Counted from the stretch's first letter, positions 1 through 6,802 are shown. The stretch is 22,187 nucleotides of DNA from an uncultured Collinsella sp. (GCA_900758845.1 CAAESW010000062.1:1-22187); one strand, 5' to 3'. Translations and numbers: made by a program. Notes: generated from the sequence alone by a model not told the origin.

Positions 1-39
1 CGCCAGGAGGAAGAGCTCGACCTTCTCCCTGCTGTACAT
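1..39 (-). CDS. IS3-family transposase OrfA, N-terminal fragment
   Basis: Only the first 13 codons are inside the window (MYSREKVELFLLA), starting at ATG 39. A GGAGG ribosome site lies a few bases upstream. OrfA proteins of IS3-type elements in Gram-positive bacteria often open with a short, charged MYS(R/K)E-type sequence that leads into a helix-turn-helix binding the IS ends. That match, the position just inside a terminal inverted repeat, and the transposase tail at the other IS end in this window together support the call. The rest of the gene is outside the window, so intactness cannot be judged. Confidence 0.7.
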   Translation of the reverse strand, partial: MYSREKVELFLLA

Positions 40-113
40 GCGAACCTCCAGTCCGGACCGCTTCACGGTCCAACTTTCTGTCCGCACCCCCAAACAGGAA
101 CTATTTCACCGCA
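1..113 (-). mobile_element. IS3-family insertion sequence, partial (5' end of orfA and terminal inverted repeat)
   Basis: This is the end of an IS element that continues beyond the left edge. Read on the minus strand it opens with TGCGGTGAAATAGTTCCT (113 down to 96), then GGGGGTGCGGAC, then the start of orfA at 39. The same 18-base tip and 12-base block occur at 22073 in the opposite sense, next to a transposase 3' end. The two segments are therefore the two terminal inverted repeats of one IS type. The terminus begins with TG, as is usual for the IS3 family. A hairpin, GGACCG/CGGTCC (55-60 with 66-71), sits just upstream of the orfA ribosome site. The element lies about 100 bp downstream of mgtA in the same orientation. 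The exact end (113 or 114) is uncertain by one base because both copies share that base. Confidence 0.82.
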
Positions 114-129
114 ATTGCTGGGGGGATAG

Positions 130-195
130 ACTGCGGCGGCGGCAGAGGCAACGGCAGCGGCGTTGGCAGCTGTGGTAGTGGCAACGGCAGCTGGC
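130..195. repeat. Low-complexity GGC/AAC/AGC-rich tract after mgtA
   Basis: The 103 bases between the IS end and the mgtA stop are dominated by imperfect repeats of the hexamer types GGCAAC, GGCAGC and GGCGGC. In one minus-strand frame this would read as an alternation of Leu and Pro, but that frame has no start of its own and is not the mgtA frame. No terminator hairpin for mgtA is visible here. It may be a slippage-prone tract left next to the IS insertion. Confidence 0.5.
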
Positions 196-216
196 AGGGC
201 GTTTTCCGTCTACTTG

Positions 217-2985
217 CTACAGCAGCTCGCCGTGGCGGGCAATGTAGCGGCGCTTTGCCAGCTGGGTGAGCGCGATATAGGCGGTAACGATGCCAATGAG
301 CAGCCCAAAAAAGCTCGCGGGCAGCGGCATGAGGCCGAGCGCATCGGCGATGGGGCTTGCCGGCAGCCAGGTGACGAGCGCCAGGCCCAGCACGGTAAGA
401 ACGCACAATGCGGGCGCGGCGTGGTCGCGCGGGCTCGGCAGATGCGGGGAGCGCAACATGTGGACCACGAGTGTCTGCGACCACATGGACTCGACAAACC
501 AGCCGCTCTGGAAGAGCGCAGCAAAGGTCGCCATACCCGCGACGTCGCCCGCGGCGGCAAGCTCGGACCAGCTTGCGTCCACGGCGGCGGGGCACACGAC
601 AAAGAAGAGCGCGGCGAAGGTCACGATGTCAAACAGCGAGCTCACGGGGCCCAGCTCGAGCATAAAGCCCTTGATGGACGCGGCGTCCCAGGCACGCGGG
701 CGGGCAGTCCAGGCGTCATCGACGGTGTCCCACGGCAGTGCGATGCACACGATCTCGTAGACCAGCGACAGCAGAACCAGCTGCAGGGCGCTCATGGGCA
801 AAAACGGCAAGAACAGGCTCGCGACGGTCACGGACAGCACATTGCCAAAGTTGGAGCTCACCGTGGTCTTGAGGTACTTGAGCAGGTTGCCGTAAGTGCG
901 GCGGCCTTCGATGATGCCGCGCTCGAGCACGCCCAGGTCCTTCTGAAGCAAGATGATATCGGCGGATTCCTTGGCAATGTCGACGGCCGAATCGACCGAG
1001 ATGCCGCAATCGCTCGCACGCATGGCGGCGGCGTCGTTGATGCCGTCGCCCATAAAGCCCACGGTGTGGCCGAGCATCTCGCGCATGACACGTACCAGGC
1101 GCGCCTTCTGCAGCGGCGAGAGCTTGGCGAAGAGGTGGGTTTTCTCGGCGCGCTCGGCAAGTTCGGCGTCATCGAGCGCATCGATCTCGGAGCCGAGCAA
1201 GACGTTGCTCGCATCGATACCAATCTGCTCGCAGACGGTGGCGGCGACGCGGTCGTTGTCGCCGGTTAGGACCTTGACCGCCACGCCCTTGGCCTCGAGG
1301 GTGGCGACGGCGCCCGCGGCACTTGCTTTGGGCGGATCGAGGAAGGCCAAAAAGCCCATCAGCACCATGTCGCACTCGTCGGCGATGCCAAACTCGCCCA
1401 CGCAGCGCGGATTGGTCTTCTGCGCCACGGCAATTACGCGTAGGCCCTCGGCGTTAAGTCCGGCGATCTGCTTGCGAATCTGGGCGAGCTTCTCGTCGGT
1501 GAGCGGCTGAGCGATGCCATCGATCTCGACAAAGGAGCAGATCTCGAGCATTTCCTCGGCGGCGCCCTTGGTAACCATCTGGGTTTTGCCTTGGGCGTCG
1601 GCGACAACTACGCTCAGGCGACGGCGCGAGAAATCGAAGGGAACCTCGTCGACCTTGGTGTAGCGGTCGCGCAGGCTCTGGCCCAGCATGGAATCGGGTG
1701 CGACGGTCGAGGGTGTCACATCGGCACGGTCGATTACGGCCAGGTCGATAAGATTTTTGAGGCCGGTCTGGAAGAAGCTGTTCAAAAACGCATGGCGCAG
1801 CACGCGCGCGTCCTCGTTGCCATCGGTGTTGAGGTAGCGCTCGAGCACGATGCGGTCTTCGGTGAGGGTGCCGGTCTTGTCGCAGCACAGGACGTCCATC
1901 GCTCCGAGGTTTTGAATCGCCGGCAGCTCCTTGACGATAACCTGGCGACGGGCGAGGTCCTTGGCGCCCTGCGACAGGCTCGTGGTCACGATGACGGGAA
2001 GCATCTGCGGCGTGATGCCCACGGCCACGCTCGTGGCGAACAGCAGCGCGTCGATGACGTTGCCCTTGGTGGCGGCGTTGATGGCAAAGACGACCGGCGC
2101 CATAACGAGCATCAGGCGCACCAGCAGCATGGAGACGCTCGAGACGCCGCGGTCAAACGCGCTTTTTTCGCCGCGCCCGTTGAGCATCTTGGCGATGCCG
2201 CCCAGGTAGGTGTCCGAGCCGGTGGCAACGACAAGCGCCATGGCGGCGCCGTTTTGCACGGAGGTGCCGGTAAAGACGATGTTCTTGCAGGCAGAGAGTG
2301 GCAGTGCGGAGCCGTCGGCGCCCTCGACGACGGTGACGGCGGTGGTCTTCTCGACGGCCTCGCTCTCGCCGGTGAGTGCGGACTCGATCACAAACAGGTC
2401 GCGCGCGGTGATGATGCGGGCGTCTGCTGGCACCATATCGCCGGCAGAGAGACGGATTACATCGCCGGGGACGAGCTCGTCGAAGGGGATCTCGATGCGC
2501 CCGCCGTCGCGCAGGGCGGTGCAAGTGTTGGAGACCAGGTCCTTAAGGGCCTCGGCCGCATTGCCGCTGCGGGCTTCCTGGATAAACTTCATACCGCCCG
2601 ATACCAGCAGCATGATGCCGATGACGATGACCGTGGAGGGGTCGCGCTGCGGCTCGGGTACGGCGAGCACGTCGATGTAGAGCGAGACCAGCGCGAGCGC
2701 GGCGAGGATGCCGGCGAAGGGATCGATGAACGCGTCGGCGATGCGGCGGGCGAGCGTTTTGGTCGTTGCCTCGATGGTGTTGGGGCCGACGGCGTTCAGG
2801 CGCTCAGTTGCCTGCTCGACGGTGAGGCCGTTTGCCGTGGCGTCAAGCAGTACGAGGGCGTCCTCGGCACTATGGGTGGCGGCGAATATGGTGTTCTTGG
2901 ATGGGCCGGTATGAGCGGCAGGGCGCGCCGTGCGGCGGCGCTTGGAGATGGCTTCGAGTACCGTGACGGTTTTGAGCATCAGCAT
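217..2985 (-). CDS. mgtA: Magnesium-translocating P-type ATPase MgtA
   Basis: A P-type ATPase of the P3B (MgtA/MgtB) group that imports Mg2+ across the cytoplasmic membrane using ATP. The protein is 922 residues, slightly longer than enterobacterial MgtA (about 900). The actuator-domain TGES is at 205-208. The membrane motif TPQMLP is at 325-330, where enterobacterial MgtA has TPEMLP. The phosphorylated aspartate is D369 in CCDKTGTLTEDRIVLE, preceded by NLGAMDVL, which is typical of MgtA rather than Ca2+ or Cu+ pumps. The hinge motifs LTGDN and GDGIND follow, then a C-terminal block of hydrophobic helices. The ATG at 2985 is chosen because AAGGAGG lies five bases upstream. The upstream leader with a small ORF suggests regulation after transcription initiation. 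No terminator is seen before the IS 100 bp downstream. The family call is firm; magnesium specificity rests on homology. Confidence 0.95.
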   Translation of the reverse strand: MLMLKTVTVLEAISKRRRTARPAAHTGPSKNTIFAATHSAEDALVLLDATANGLTVEQATERLNAVGPNTIEATTKTLARRIADAFIDPFAGILAALALVSLYIDVLAVPEPQRDPSTVIVIGIMLLVSGGMKFIQEARSGNAAEALKDLVSNTCTALRDGGRIEIPFDELVPGDVIRLSAGDMVPADARIITARDLFVIESALTGESEAVEKTTAVTVVEGADGSALPLSACKNIVFTGTSVQNGAAMALVVATGSDTYLGGIAKMLNGRGEKSAFDRGVSSVSMLLVRLMLVMAPVVFAINAATKGNVIDALLFATSVAVGITPQMLPVIVTTSLSQGAKDLARRQVIVKELPAIQNLGAMDVLCCDKTGTLTEDRIVLERYLNTDGNEDARVLRHAFLNSFFQTGLKNLIDLAVIDRADVTPSTVAPDSMLGQSLRDRYTKVDEVPFDFSRRRLSVVVADAQGKTQMVTKGAAEEMLEICSFVEIDGIAQPLTDEKLAQIRKQIAGLNAEGLRVIAVAQKTNPRCVGEFGIADECDMVLMGFLAFLDPPKASAAGAVATLEAKGVAVKVLTGDNDRVAATVCEQIGIDASNVLLGSEIDALDDAELAERAEKTHLFAKLSPLQKARLVRVMREMLGHTVGFMGDGINDAAAMRASDCGISVDSAVDIAKESADIILLQKDLGVLERGIIEGRRTYGNLLKYLKTTVSSNFGNVLSVTVASLFLPFLPMSALQLVLLSLVYEIVCIALPWDTVDDAWTARPRAWDAASIKGFMLELGPVSSLFDIVTFAALFFVVCPAAVDASWSELAAAGDVAGMATFAALFQSGWFVESMWSQTLVVHMLRSPHLPSPRDHAAPALCVLTVLGLALVTWLPASPIADALGLMPLPASFFGLLIGIVTAYIALTQLAKRRYIARHGELL

Positions 2986-3033
2986 AGGGTCCTCCTTGTT
3001 GAGGGGAGTTAGCGTACGTGTCGTATTTGCTTC

Positions 3034-3098
3034 AAAAAACCTAGATGTCGCTCACGTCAAGCTCTTGAGCCCACAAAGGGTGCAGCGCGCCTTTGTGG
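3034..3098 (-). promoter_or_regulatory. Hairpins and T-run in the mgtA leader (candidate attenuator)
   Basis: Read towards mgtA, a perfect 9-bp stem CCACAAAGG/CCTTTGTGG (3098-3090 with 3079-3071) with a 10-base loop follows the leader ORF by 26 bases. A weaker stem, GCTCA/TGAGC (3070-3066 with 3054-3050), comes next, and a run of six U (3039-3034) comes 10 bases after that. The distance from stem to U-run is longer than in a canonical terminator, so intrinsic termination is uncertain. The order of leader ORF, hairpin, U-run and transporter gene is that of an attenuated leader. No M-box (ykoK) consensus is recognisable. Confidence 0.4.
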
Positions 3099-3124
3099 TG
3101 GTTTTGGCGATCTGCCGGTGGCGT

Positions 3125-3196
3125 TTATGCGTGTGCGGAGTCCTCGCGGCGTGCCGAGGGCGACATGCAGGTTTTTCGACTAGGACTGCCTTCCAT
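3125..3196 (-). CDS. 23-residue leader ORF upstream of mgtA
   Basis: A short ORF starts at ATG 3196 and ends at TAA 3127-3125, ahead of mgtA on the same strand and inside its probable leader. Its ribosome site is perfect: AGGAGG six bases before the ATG. The peptide begins MEGSPSRK and ends DSAHA. It is rich in Ser and Arg, with two prolines and one cysteine. It resembles no family I know. The Salmonella and E. coli mgtA transcripts carry a leader peptide (MgtL) whose translation controls read-through into mgtA. The position here fits such a role, but the sequence is not MgtL. Translation is well supported by the ribosome site; the regulatory role is inference. Confidence 0.55.
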   Translation of the reverse strand: MEGSPSRKTCMSPSARREDSAHA

Positions 3197-3263
3197 GGCA
3201 CACCTCCTAAAGGCTGAGCGCAGCGCGCTTTGGGTATCTCGTACCCCTTTTTAATCCGCCCGT

Positions 3264-3292
3264 ATTCTTGATGAGGGGGTTTGACATGTCAA
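3264..3292 (-). promoter_or_regulatory. Candidate mgtA promoter with palindromic -35 region
   Basis: A perfect -35 TTGACA (3292-3287) is followed after 17 bases by AAGAAT (3269-3264), a weak -10. This would start the transcript near 3257 and give a leader of about 270 bases. The -35 lies in a 12-base palindrome TTGACATGTCAA (3281-3292), which could be an operator. A small hairpin, GGGTA/TACCC (3232-3246), would be at the start of the transcript. Confidence 0.4.
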
Positions 3293-3422
3293 CCCCATTG
3301 TTCGGAAAACCATTTCCCCTGACAAAGCCTTTACAGAATGCCGTGGCCCCAAAGCGCGCCCGCATCGACGCTTCGCCTGCGCTAAACTGGAAGGCACGTA
3401 CGCGATTACGAGAGGAGCCCGC

Positions 3423-4103
3423 ATGGAGGCTTACAAGCAAGAGTTCATCAAGTTTATGGTCGAGTCCGACGTTCTTAAGTTCGGCAGCTTTACGCTCAAG
3501 AGCGGCCGTCAGTCCCCGTTCTTTATGAACGCCGGCGCCTACGTGACGGGCTATCAGCTCAAGAAGCTGGGCGAGTATTACGCCCAGGCCATCCACGATA
3601 ACTTTGGCGACGACTTTGACGTGCTGTTTGGGCCGGCCTACAAGGGCATTCCCCTGGCCGTCGTGACCGCGATTGCCTACCACGAGCTGTACGGCAAGGA
3701 GGTCAAGTACTGCTGCGACCGCAAGGAGGCCAAGGACCACGGTGCCGATAAGGGCAACCTGCTGGGTTATGAGCCCAAGGACGGCGACCGCGTGGTCATG
3801 GTCGAGGACGTCACCACCAGCGGCAAGTCCATCGACGAGACCTATCCCAAGGTTAAGGCTGCTGCCGACGTCGAAATCAAGGGCCTCATCGTGTCTCTCA
3901 ACCGCATGGAGGTCGGCAAGGGTGGCGTGACCACCGCTCAGAAGGAGATCGAGGCCAAGTACGGTTTCCCCGTCGCGAGCATCGTTTCCATGGCCGAGGT
4001 CGTCGAGACCCTCTACAACCACGAGATCGACGGCAAGGTTGTCATCGACGACGAGCTCAAGACCGCCATCGACGCCTACTACGAGCAGTACGGAGCACGT
4101 TAG
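3423..4103 (+). CDS. pyrE: Orotate phosphoribosyltransferase
   Basis: Converts orotate and PRPP to orotidine 5'-monophosphate in de novo pyrimidine synthesis, in the cytoplasm. The 226-residue protein has the PRPP-binding signature VVMVEDVTTSGKS in the C-terminal half, the FGPAYKGIPLA segment typical of PyrE, and the lysine-rich loop around KEAKDHG. Length fits the family (about 210-230). The ATG at 3423 is preceded by GAGGAG with six bases of spacing. The gene stands alone: mgtA diverges upstream, and the TAG stop is the first triplet of a structured repeat element. No other pyr genes are nearby. Confidence 0.96.
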   Translation: MEAYKQEFIKFMVESDVLKFGSFTLKSGRQSPFFMNAGAYVTGYQLKKLGEYYAQAIHDNFGDDFDVLFGPAYKGIPLAVVTAIAYHELYGKEVKYCCDRKEAKDHGADKGNLLGYEPKDGDRVVMVEDVTTSGKSIDETYPKVKAAADVEIKGLIVSLNRMEVGKGGVTTAQKEIEAKYGFPVASIVSMAEVVETLYNHEIDGKVVIDDELKTAIDAYYEQYGAR

Positions 4104-4325
4104 TTACGCGGGTTTACCAACCCGCGTAACTGCTCGACGCTGCGCGGGCCGCATTTGGACAATCTGACGTTCAACTTCAAGGGCGCGACCAGAAGGTCAG
4201 CGCCCTTTCGTTTCACGTCACCTTGTCTCAAATGCGACCCGCTCGCTGTCCGTTCTCTATCTGCGGCGTCGTCTTGCTCCGAATGCGGCCCGTTCGCTGC
4301 CGTTGCCAAGGCATCGGCGTTGCCG
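4101..4325 (+). repeat. Structured 3' element, copy 1 (terminator-like, starts at the pyrE stop)
   Basis: The element begins with the pyrE stop codon. Hairpin A is a perfect 12-bp stem (4103-4114 with 4119-4130) with loop TACC. It is followed by TGCTCGACGCTGCGCGG. An outer stem then pairs 4144-4157 with 4229-4242 (13 of 14). Inside it is hairpin B, GGGCGCGACC-AGAA-GGTC-A-GCGCCC (4181-4205), ending in TTTCGTTT, which looks like a working terminator for pyrE. A second, near-identical copy of the outer right arm occurs at 4279-4292. A related element with the same layout follows the lipoprotein gene at 7539; the stems differ in sequence but still pair. Confidence 0.75.
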
Positions 4326-4329
4326 GACT

Positions 4330-4356
4330 AGTCATTGGGGACGTTCATAAATGACT
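4330..4356. repeat. Short hairpin repeat with GGGGAC loop (variant Q, copy 1)
   Basis: AGTCATT (4330-4336) pairs with AATGACT (4350-4356) around a loop containing GGGGACGTTC. Three more units with the same 7-bp stem type and loop core, or its complement, lie at 7722-7802. Confidence 0.65.
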
Positions 4357-4365
4357 ACTCAGGAA

Positions 4366-4431
4366 CGAGCGTGGATAATCTCCCGTTTTTGGCCTGTGTG
4401 CGGGCTCAAAGTGGGAGATTATCCACGCTCG
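4366..4431. repeat. Long palindrome left of fic (copy S1)
   Basis: GAGCGTGGATAATCTCCC (4367-4384) is the exact reverse complement of 4413-4430, and one more outer pair extends the stem to 19 bp. The spacer reads GTTTTTGGCC... and ends in CTCAAAGT. The same palindrome, in the same orientation with a related spacer, lies on the other side of fic at 5803-5871. Confidence 0.85.
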
Positions 4432-4456
4432 CTTTAATTTGCCTGGGCTGCGATGC

Positions 4457-5629
4457 CTATCTAATCGGCTCGGCGTCTTCCCTGAGAATCGAAAGATACT
4501 CTTCATACCCGTACTGCCGGTATCTCTGTCTTGACTCGTCGAGCGGACGGAGGATACCCAATTCTTCAAATGATTTGACGAGCGAGCTCGCGGTACTCCT
4601 GCCGATATCGAGTTGGGCAGCGATGAATGCGGTGTCGATGATGGGGTGCTCTTCAAGAATGCCCAACAGCCTTTGCCCGTTTGCAGCAGTCCTTCCGAGA
4701 TTTTCGGTAATGGTTGCTGTGGAACGGTTATGGAGGTCAACAAGGTTTTTTAAAGACCCTACCGAGTCCTTCGCACTCTCGAGAAGACTGTTGCAGAAAA
4801 ACTCTATCCATTCCTCGTAAGTGCCTCTCTCCCTTACGGATGTGAGTTGCCGGTAGTACTCGCTTCGGTTTTTCTTGAACTGGAACGATGGATAGAACAA
4901 GCAAGAATGAAGAACGCCATCATTGATGAGCATAAGTGTAATGAGAAGCCTGCCCAGGCGACCGTTTCCGTCTAGGAATGGATGGGCAGTTTCAAATTGG
5001 TAATGGACGAGCGCCGCCCGCACAATCGGATCCATTTCGACTTGAGGCTCATTGATAAAGCGTTCGAGGTCCTGGAGCGTGTTACTCAAATCTTCAATGT
5101 TTGGAGGGACAAACGATGCGGTTGCAATGGTGCAGCCTGAGGGGCCAATCCAGTTTTGTGAGGAGCGCAGCTCGCCTGGATTCTTCTCCGTTCCGCGCAC
5201 TCCGTCCAGCAGGACCGCATGAACTTGCCTAAGAAGTCTCGTGCACAAGGGCATCTTTTTGAGCAGTTCTACGCCGCGGTCGACAGCACGGACGTAATTC
5301 ACGACGTCTGCAACATCTTTATGATGGAGTTGTGTTTGCGATGGACTAAGTAGGTCGTCAAACGTGCACTGGGTTCCCTCAATTTGCGAAGAAAGGAGTG
5401 CTTCTTTGCGCACGTACATTGTCAGATACATGTCGGCGTTGGGAACAAAGTAGAGCATGCCTTCAAGCTCTCCAAGCTTTCGTGAGCATGCGGAAAGCGT
5501 GCGATAGGTTTCCTCGGTGAGGTTTAGCTGCCTCAATGATTGCAAGGGCGTTGGAAAAAACGAATAGTAAGCCAATTTCCCCGATAGATTATTGCGGAGC
5601 GTTCCCTGGCCGTTCTCCTCGATTTGCAT
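4457..5629 (-). CDS. Fic-domain protein with C-terminal winged helix (predicted AMPylator)
   Basis: A Fic-family protein of 390 residues; such proteins usually transfer AMP from ATP to a target protein. The full active-site motif HPFLDGNGRLGR lies at about residues 216-227. The N-terminal region carries SSQIEG at about 80-85, matching the inhibitory (S/T)xxxE(G/N) motif of class II, self-inhibited Fic proteins. The last 100 residues contain a winged helix-turn-helix (around DIGRSTASSLVKSFEELGIL). An ATG at 5641 is possible, but GGAGGG sits just before the ATG at 5629, which I prefer. The gene is clearly AT-richer than its neighbours and is flanked by matching palindromes, so recent acquisition is likely. 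No antitoxin gene is adjacent. The target is unknown. Confidence 0.9.
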   Translation of the reverse strand: MQIEENGQGTLRNNLSGKLAYYSFFPTPLQSLRQLNLTEETYRTLSACSRKLGELEGMLYFVPNADMYLTMYVRKEALLSSQIEGTQCTFDDLLSPSQTQLHHKDVADVVNYVRAVDRGVELLKKMPLCTRLLRQVHAVLLDGVRGTEKNPGELRSSQNWIGPSGCTIATASFVPPNIEDLSNTLQDLERFINEPQVEMDPIVRAALVHYQFETAHPFLDGNGRLGRLLITLMLINDGVLHSCLFYPSFQFKKNRSEYYRQLTSVRERGTYEEWIEFFCNSLLESAKDSVGSLKNLVDLHNRSTATITENLGRTAANGQRLLGILEEHPIIDTAFIAAQLDIGRSTASSLVKSFEELGILRPLDESRQRYRQYGYEEYLSILREDAEPIR

Positions 5630-5655
5630 CGCGCCCTCCATATCTTTAGTGCCGG

Positions 5656-5759
5656 AAACTCGTTATTAGGCTAATCATATCAATTCTAATAACGAGTTTA
5701 AGGATTAAATAGTTATTAGAATTGATGTAAACAATCTAATGATGAGAAGTCGTTATTAC
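5656..5759 (-). promoter_or_regulatory. fic promoter with an array of CTAATAACGAG boxes
   Basis: A 14-bp perfect inverted repeat pairs AAACTCGTTATTAG (5656-5669) with 5686-5699. A second, 15-bp perfect one pairs 5679-5693 with GTTATTAGAATTGAT (5712-5726). Two further degenerate boxes are CTAATGATGAG (5736-5746) and GTCGTTATTAC (5749-5759). A plausible promoter for fic overlaps them: -35 TTTACA (5731-5726), 16-base spacer holding one box, and -10 TTTAAT (5709-5704). The arrangement suggests repression, possibly by the winged helix of the Fic protein itself. The overlapping arms could also form mutually exclusive RNA hairpins. Confidence 0.65.
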
Positions 5760-5802
5760 TTGACCATGGAGCTCGGCTTGGTACAAGGGGGTCATCCAAA
5801 AT

Positions 5803-5871
5803 GAACGTGGATAATCTCCCGTTTTGGCTCGGTGACGGCCTCAAAGTCAAAGTGGGAGATTATCCACGCTC
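5803..5871. repeat. Long palindrome right of fic (copy S2)
   Basis: GAACGTGGATAATCTCCC (5803-5820) and GGGAGATTATCCACGCTC (5854-5871) are inverted repeats with one mismatch. The left arm differs from copy S1 by one base, the right arm is identical to it, and the spacer again contains GTTTTGGC and CTCAAAGT. With S1 it brackets the fic gene and its promoter. Confidence 0.85.
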
Positions 5872-5910
5872 GCTAGTTAAGCGTCCGAAAATCCACACTC
5901 GCCAAACCTA

Positions 5911-5935
5911 CCAAAAAGGGACGGGTTTATTTTGG
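5911..5935. repeat. Short hairpin repeat with GGGACGGGTTT loop (variant P, copy 1)
   Basis: CCAAAA (5911-5916) pairs with TTTTGG (5930-5935) around a loop AGGGACGGGTTTA. Two relatives with longer stems lie in the nikR-hypF gap at 13702-13782. Confidence 0.55.
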
Positions 5936-6130
5936 CACGTTTCGGTCGGTATCAGGAAGTGTTAGGGACGGGGCGGCGGCAGGACTCGAGAGCGAAAAGA
6001 AGTATCGGGTTTGGCGTGCCCGCTTCTGCCCGTCCCGCGCGTGGGCGATACTCGGCTTATCGAACCGCGATGCAAAGGAGATGCTCATCCCACGAGCACT
6101 ACCGAGAAGGGCTTGCGATTCGAGTCCCCA
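5936..6130. other. Gene-free stretch upstream of the EIIA gene
   Basis: I see no convincing gene here. Open frames on both strands lack ribosome sites and resemble nothing. A GATTCGAGTCCC string at 6117-6128 looks like a tRNA T-arm but has no pairing stem. The useful signals are the promoter that follows and the repeat at 5911-5935. Confidence 0.5.
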
Positions 6131-6132
6131 CC

Positions 6133-6161
6133 TTAGCATTTGAACCATTTGGCACTATAAT
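6133..6161 (+). promoter_or_regulatory. Promoter of the PTS EIIA gene
   Basis: TTAGCA (6133-6138), a 17-base spacer, and a perfect TATAAT (6156-6161). The ATG of the EIIA gene is 50 bases downstream. Confidence 0.65.
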
Positions 6162-6210
6162 TACCGTAGGCATGCGCACAACGTTGCGCTTAATCAAGAG
6201 GAGAAAACGT

Positions 6211-6747
6211 ATGGGTCTGTTTGATATGTTCAAGAAGAAGGCTGAGCCCGCGGCTGCCGCTGCTCCGGCCTCCATCTCTGCTTCTGCCGGCGCCGACGTG
6301 CTGTGCTCGCCCGTCAAGGGCAAGGTCATCAAGATGGCTGACGTGCCCGATCCCGTCTTTGGCGGCGAGGTTCTGGGCAAGGGCTGTGCCGTGTGGCCCG
6401 AGGACGATCTGGTCTACGCTCCCTGCGACGGTAAGGTGACCGTCACCATGGGTCACGCCGTGGGTCTGCAGTCCGATAGCGGCATCGAGGTTCTGGTGCA
6501 CGTTGGCGTCGATACCGTCAACATGAACGGCGATGGCTTCGAGGGCTTCGTCAAGGCCGACGACGTTGTGAAGGCCGGCCAGCCCATACTCAAGATCGAC
6601 CGCGCCAAGATCGCCGCTGCCGGTTACAAGGACTGCGTCGTCGTGGCCGTGTCCAACACCGCCGAGTTTGCCGATGTCGAGCTCACCGTTGAGGCAGAGT
6701 CCGCCGTCGCCGCCGGTGACGCCATCGTCAAGGTCGTCCGCAAGTAA
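6211..6747 (+). CDS. crr: PTS glucose-type EIIA, single domain
   Basis: A cytoplasmic phosphocarrier of the sugar phosphotransferase system. It takes phosphate from HPr on a histidine and passes it to an EIIB domain. The 178-residue protein has the family core: SPVKGKVIKMADVPDPVFGG, then the active-site segment GIEVLVHVGVDTVNMNGDGF with the phosphorylated histidine in VLVHVG, and a C-terminal half rich in lysine and valine strands. An N-terminal extension of about 35 residues begins MGLFDMFKKK and continues as an Ala/Pro-rich linker, suggesting membrane contact or a detached domain. The ATG at 6211 is preceded by AGAGGAG. No EIIB or EIIC gene is adjacent, so it probably serves permeases encoded elsewhere. 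A strong terminator follows, so it is monocistronic. Confidence 0.93.
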   Translation: MGLFDMFKKKAEPAAAAAPASISASAGADVLCSPVKGKVIKMADVPDPVFGGEVLGKGCAVWPEDDLVYAPCDGKVTVTMGHAVGLQSDSGIEVLVHVGVDTVNMNGDGFEGFVKADDVVKAGQPILKIDRAKIAAAGYKDCVVVAVSNTAEFADVELTVEAESAVAAGDAIVKVVRK

Positions 6748-6773
6748 ACTGCGGCATCCAAAGGCTGTGCGAG

Positions 6774-6802
6774 GGTGGTCGGGTTTTCCGGCCACCTTTT
6801 TT
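6774..6802 (+). terminator. Rho-independent terminator after the EIIA gene
   Basis: The stem GGTGGTCGG (6774-6782) pairs with CCGGCCACC (6788-6796; one G-U pair) and is followed by six T (6797-6802). It starts 27 bases after the stop codon. Confidence 0.9.

Noticed and set aside
163..3012. Long plus-strand open frames opposite mgtA (163-1269 and 1591-3012)
   Set aside because: Composition is Gly/Ala/His/Gln/Arg-rich shadow coding from a GC-rich gene on the other strand; no ribosome sites and no family motifs.
3232..3254. Plus-strand terminator GGGTA-TCTCG-TACCC-CTTTTT
   Set aside because: The stem is only 5 bp and no plus-strand gene lies upstream to be terminated; better explained as a small hairpin at the 5' end of the mgtA leader.
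2986..3300. M-box magnesium riboswitch ahead of mgtA
   Set aside because: None of the conserved M-box strings (such as GGTGAGGCTCC) is present; the leader ORF and hairpins are described instead.
6100..6132. tRNA-like string GATTCGAGTCCC
   Set aside because: The bases before it cannot pair to make a T-stem, and no acceptor, D or anticodon arm is visible.
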